From an uncultured Muribaculaceae bacterium (lineage in GTDB: Bacteria > Bacteroidota > Bacteroidia > Bacteroidales > Muribaculaceae), in contig CAJTYD010000040.1 in assembly GCA_910583775.1 (NCBI GenBank), positions 1-25,938 on the forward strand: DNA of 25,938 bases. Direction: 5' to 3'. Positions 23,385-25,938 of this stretch are shown here, in pieces (position 1 is the stretch's first letter; the number at the start of each line of letters is the position of its first letter). Under the pieces are notes generated by a model. The model searched no databases, was not told where the DNA came from, and saw only the letters and a list, made by a program, of their open reading frames with translations. The translations under genes and the position numbers were made by a program.

Positions 23385-23454
23385 AGAAACTGTTTAGATT
23401 TCTTTCGAAAATTTTATTATAAGAATTCTTTCAAGGCTTTTAAGAAACTTTCTG
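23385..23454. mobile_element. Truncated copy of the 2119-2302 MITE family
   Basis: These roughly 70 bases match the reverse complement of the right end of the 184-bp element, with about four substitutions, starting exactly at the terminal AGAAACTGTTT. The match fades at the stop codon of the minus-strand ATPase gene, so one end of the element is missing. Confidence 0.72.
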
Positions 23455-24630
23455 TCAGTAGTTGAGCCCGAAGTGCCAAAGAGGGATGAATGGACCATGT
23501 CCGTATTCTATATCATCTCGGGCAACTATCCCTTTCGGGTCTCCTCCAAGCTGGCGCTTCCCCTTTTTAGAGCCTCCAATCTCAAATATATGTTCGCCGA
23601 TTTTGAAATCGGTGATTTTTGATGAGACTATTTCGTTGTTTACTCTCATCTGATTATAAAAGAATGCTTCGCGCACGTTGCCGATATCAGTGTCTTCTCC
23701 CTGAAGCGCATACATCAGGTTCGGATTGTCCACATATACTTTTTCCACCTTTCCGAGGCCTCGCAATCCTCCGGTTTCGTCACGCAACAGCCCGATCATA
23801 CCTCCTTTTTCAAGGTACATCAAATAGTTTGGCAAATCATTTTTACTCACCCTCAACTCTTGTCCGAGACTTGTCATATTCGGTTTATATGGCGCGGATT
23901 CAGAAAGTAGCCCGAGAAGCCGTCGCAACTTTCTGGCTGTGGCCACATTCATACCCGCATATTGAGGAATATCCACCTCAAGAGTCTGCTGCATTATTTG
24001 CTGAAGGCGTATATCATAACCTGGCAAACTGCTGAAAGGATAATATCCCTTGCGAAGATACTCTCTAAAATCCGGCAGCGGATGATAATCCGTCGGCAGT
24101 TCTACCTTATTCTCTATAATTTCATCAAGATTGTATACCGGAAGATTTATCCCCTTGAACATGGAAAGATATTCTCTGAAAGAAAGGCCATACATGTGGA
24201 ACATCAGGGCACGTCGGCTCAGGTCGGCAGCTCCATGATAGATGTCAAGCACCGAACTGCCTGTAAATATCACCTGCAGCTTCGCATGAGCATCATATAT
24301 TTGCTTGAGTTCTCTTGACCAGCCATCATATTTGTGAACTTCATCAATAATGAGATGCAGGCCTCCATCCTTTATCAAGTCATCGGCAAGTTCCGTCAAG
24401 GTGTGAGTTGCGAACCAGCTATGGTCGGCCGTAACATATAACCAACGGGACGGATCCGGCTGGGATAAGAGATATTGTTTCACTATTGTTGACTTACCGA
24501 CACCTCTGGGTCCGACGATACCAACCATACGATCTTCCCAAAGTATTCGATCGTACATATATCTGTGGAATTCACGAGGAGTATGTGCCAACTCCTCCCG
24601 CATGTAATCTATCAGTTGCAAATCTATCAT
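23455..24630 (-). CDS. AAA_14/DUF4143-type ATPase
   Basis: This 391-residue protein belongs to the archaeal/bacterial ATPase group with an AAA_14 domain followed by DUF4143. Walker A is G40-P-R-G-V-G-K46-S; Walker B is L-I-I-D96-E-V-H-K; an F-T-G-S-S sensor follows. The region from about 290 fits the DUF4143 half and contains a V-D-N-P-N-L-M-Y motif common in it. Function is not established; such genes are frequent in accessory regions. The stop codon abuts a MITE fragment, so the original C-terminus may have been altered. A minus-strand TATCTTTG lies 17 bases before the ATG. Confidence 0.83.
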   Translation of the reverse strand: MIDLQLIDYMREELAHTPREFHRYMYDRILWEDRMVGIVGPRGVGKSTIVKQYLLSQPDPSRWLYVTADHSWFATHTLTELADDLIKDGGLHLIIDEVHKYDGWSRELKQIYDAHAKLQVIFTGSSVLDIYHGAADLSRRALMFHMYGLSFREYLSMFKGINLPVYNLDEIIENKVELPTDYHPLPDFREYLRKGYYPFSSLPGYDIRLQQIMQQTLEVDIPQYAGMNVATARKLRRLLGLLSESAPYKPNMTSLGQELRVSKNDLPNYLMYLEKGGMIGLLRDETGGLRGLGKVEKVYVDNPNLMYALQGEDTDIGNVREAFFYNQMRVNNEIVSSKITDFKIGEHIFEIGGSKKGKRQLGGDPKGIVARDDIEYGHGPFIPLWHFGLNY

Positions 24631-24646
24631 AAGCGTAAGTTTTTTA

Positions 24647-24654
24647 CAAAGATA
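24647..24654 (-). promoter_or_regulatory. Probable -7 promoter element of the AAA_14 ATPase gene
   Basis: TATCTTTG on the minus strand fits TAnnTTTG. A TTTC (one mismatch to TTTG) lies about 20 bases further upstream. The start site would fall only about ten bases before the ATG. Confidence 0.5.
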
Positions 24655-24930
24655 ATATATTTCCTCTAATTAGGGAAACTTTTAAAACAAAGCATCCTCT
24701 TAAGGGTGACTATTTCTAATAAAATCATCCTCTTTAAGAGGATTGTCAAAATTCGAATTCCGTGCCGCGCCCAATGTCGGTATGCCTTTGAGTGAATAAC
24801 CGGCTCGGCCATCGTTATCCCGGTTCTCTGTATTTCTTTCCCGAAAAAACTATCGAAAGATGAACGGATAGTTCCTACTGACATACACGCAAAACTGCAT
24901 GCACATAGCTGTAAATCAAAATAAAAGTGT
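24655..24930. other. Non-coding gap with a small hairpin
   Basis: This space lies between the divergent ATPase and DUF1016 genes. A perfect 7-bp hairpin, ATCCTCT-TTA-AGAGGAT, is at 24727-24743, and a related CATCCTCTTAAG string is near 24693. No gene was recognized; a 72-codon minus-strand frame here has no family likeness. Confidence 0.4.
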
Positions 24931-24938
24931 TATATTTG
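24931..24938 (+). promoter_or_regulatory. Possible -7 promoter element of the DUF1016 gene
   Basis: TATATTTG fits TAnnTTTG, 55 bases before the ATG at 24993. A second match, TAAATTTG at 24978-24985, is so close that it would give an almost leaderless mRNA. Neither has a clear -33 half. Confidence 0.4.
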
Positions 24939-24992
24939 TAATATGAACGACTTAACAGTATTTCACCACTAAAACAGTAAATTTGCATAACT

Positions 24993-25907
24993 ATGGCACA
25001 GACTAATGAAATAACGAATGTGTATAATCATGCAGCAGAGGTTATCAAAACAGCTATTCTGCAAGGGCAATACGAAGCTCTTAAAGGAGTCAATCGCCTC
25101 CAACTCGCTACATATTATTGGATCGGCAAGTATGTATCGCAGAATACCCGAAAGGGCTTCTGGGGAACCGGTGCATTGGAGCGCATAAGTGAACGCATCT
25201 ATAAATTGCTTCCAGGTTTGCGTGGGTACTCCGCCGAAAGCCTCAAAAAGATGCGTTAGTTCTATGAAGCATGGGACATATTTGACTATGAAACCGTTGA
25301 TCGCAACGATCATAACATACCGTCGTGCGAATCGGTAATCGCGATTACCGATTTAAATAATACTGATAATAAGATAGATATATTTCGGGAATTGCGAATA
25401 CCGAATTTGGCGGAGTTTCCGGTTGAGGCCTTTTTCAAAATACCTTTTACACATCACATACAGATATTCAGTGGAGTTAAAGATCCTTCTGCACGATATT
25501 TCTATATTCGTAAGTGCGCCGAAGAAAATCTGACAGTAAGTGCGTTAAAGAAATCAATTAGGAGAGACGATTATAGCAAGCTGTCTGACCTTCCTAACAA
25601 CTTCGGAACGACTATGACAGATGACAAATCAGCACGAAGAGCTGTAATGGCATTTAAGGATTCCTATGTGTTAGGCTTTATTAATACCGAGGAAATTGGC
25701 GAACGGGATTTGGAGGACATCGACGAACGTGTAGTAGAGCAGCAGATTGTTCACAACATCAAAAAAATCATCATGACATTCGGTCATGATTTCGCTTTCG
25801 TCGGCAACCAGTATCATTTGGAAATATACTCCGAGGACTTCTTCCCGGACCTCTTGTTTTTCAACAGAGAGTTGAACGCTTTGGTTGGAAAAGGCGCGTG
25901 CGTTTGA
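24993..25907 (+). pseudogene. Broken DUF1016 (YhcG-type) PD-(D/E)XK nuclease gene
   Basis: One continuous frame encodes the DUF1016 N-terminal domain (Y-Y-W-I-G-K-Y, G-Y-S-A-E-S-L-K-K-M-R) and then its C-terminal nuclease domain (V-E-A-F-F-K-I-P, F-P-D-L-L-F-F-N-R-E-L). It is interrupted by TAG at codon 89 (25257-25259). Family members normally have M-R-Q-F-Y here, so this looks like a CAG-to-TAG change. After A-L-V (near 25886) the sequence departs from the family, and the catalytic E-L-K is missing. Intact YhcG relatives are nuclease-like proteins often near restriction or mobile genes. Two lesions make a functional product unlikely, unless the stop is read through and the 3' end is an assembly artefact. 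Confidence 0.8.
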
Positions 25908-25938
25908 CCCCTTCGGGCACGCGGGACTGACCCCTTTG
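25895..25938. repeat. Hairpin and 23-bp-period repeat at the window end
   Basis: TGACCCCTT occurs at 25905-25913 and again at 25928-25936, a 23-base period. CGCGTGC (25895-25901) pairs with GCACGCG (25917-25923). The sequence is GC-rich and unlike the AT-rich DUF1016 gene it interrupts. It could be the start of a tandem repeat or an inserted element cut by the window edge. Confidence 0.5.

Noticed and set aside
24666..24884. 72-codon minus-strand frame between the ATPase and DUF1016 genes
   Set aside because: No family likeness, no promoter in the right place, and it spans a hairpin; treated as noncoding.

Overview
This window looks like a chromosomal segment of a gut Bacteroidales bacterium. 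I infer a Muribaculaceae-like relative, but no marker gene is present to prove it. The reasons are: several start regions carry the Bacteroidetes-type promoter (TTTG/TTG, about 20 bases, TAnnTTTG); there are almost no Shine-Dalgarno sites; and the gene families are typical of the group (PF09820-type AAA plus PD-(D/E)XK ATPase, AAA_14/DUF4143 ATPase, C39-like/VKOR fusion, GH97, GH88 and GH28-like enzymes). No rRNA, tRNA or CRISPR array was seen.

Region 1 (1-7.8 kb) is mixed housekeeping. It holds homoserine dehydrogenase, a small thioredoxin with an unusual WCPHC site, a disulfide-forming VKOR protein fused to a degenerate C39-like domain and coupled (ATGA) to a 43-residue peptide gene, a nitroreductase, a MATE exporter divergent from a sodium-coupled NSS/SNF transporter, and a GNAT acetyltransferase. 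Intergenic spaces hold dispersed repeats.

Region 2 (7.8-13.7 kb) has a CHASE2-like membrane sensor whose gene runs 122 bases into a secreted caspase-like protein gene, with an A9 tract just before the second start codon. An NAD-type short-chain dehydrogenase closely resembling 7-alpha-hydroxysteroid dehydrogenase and a PF09820-type ATPase/nuclease follow.

Region 3 (13.7-22.1 kb) is a minus-strand polysaccharide-utilization gene set. In transcription order it is: GH28-like beta-helix enzyme, heparinase II/III-like enzyme, a crumbled glycoside hydrolase remnant, alpha/beta-hydrolase esterase, GH97, and GH88. All intact members have signal peptides, so they probably degrade a pectin-like or other uronic-acid-containing glycan in the periplasm. 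No SusC/SusD pair or regulator is inside the window. A strong hairpin ends the set at 13645-13678.

Region 4 (22.1-25.9 kb) is accessory. It has a second nitroreductase, two MITE-like elements placed back to back, an AAA_14/DUF4143 ATPase, and a DUF1016 (YhcG) nuclease gene broken by an in-frame TAG and again by an abrupt sequence change near 25886.

The most notable observations are the A9 junction between the CHASE2 and caspase genes, the VKOR-coupled small peptide, the family of palindromic intergenic repeats (three copies, two in probable mRNA leaders), two MITE families, and the eroded genes.
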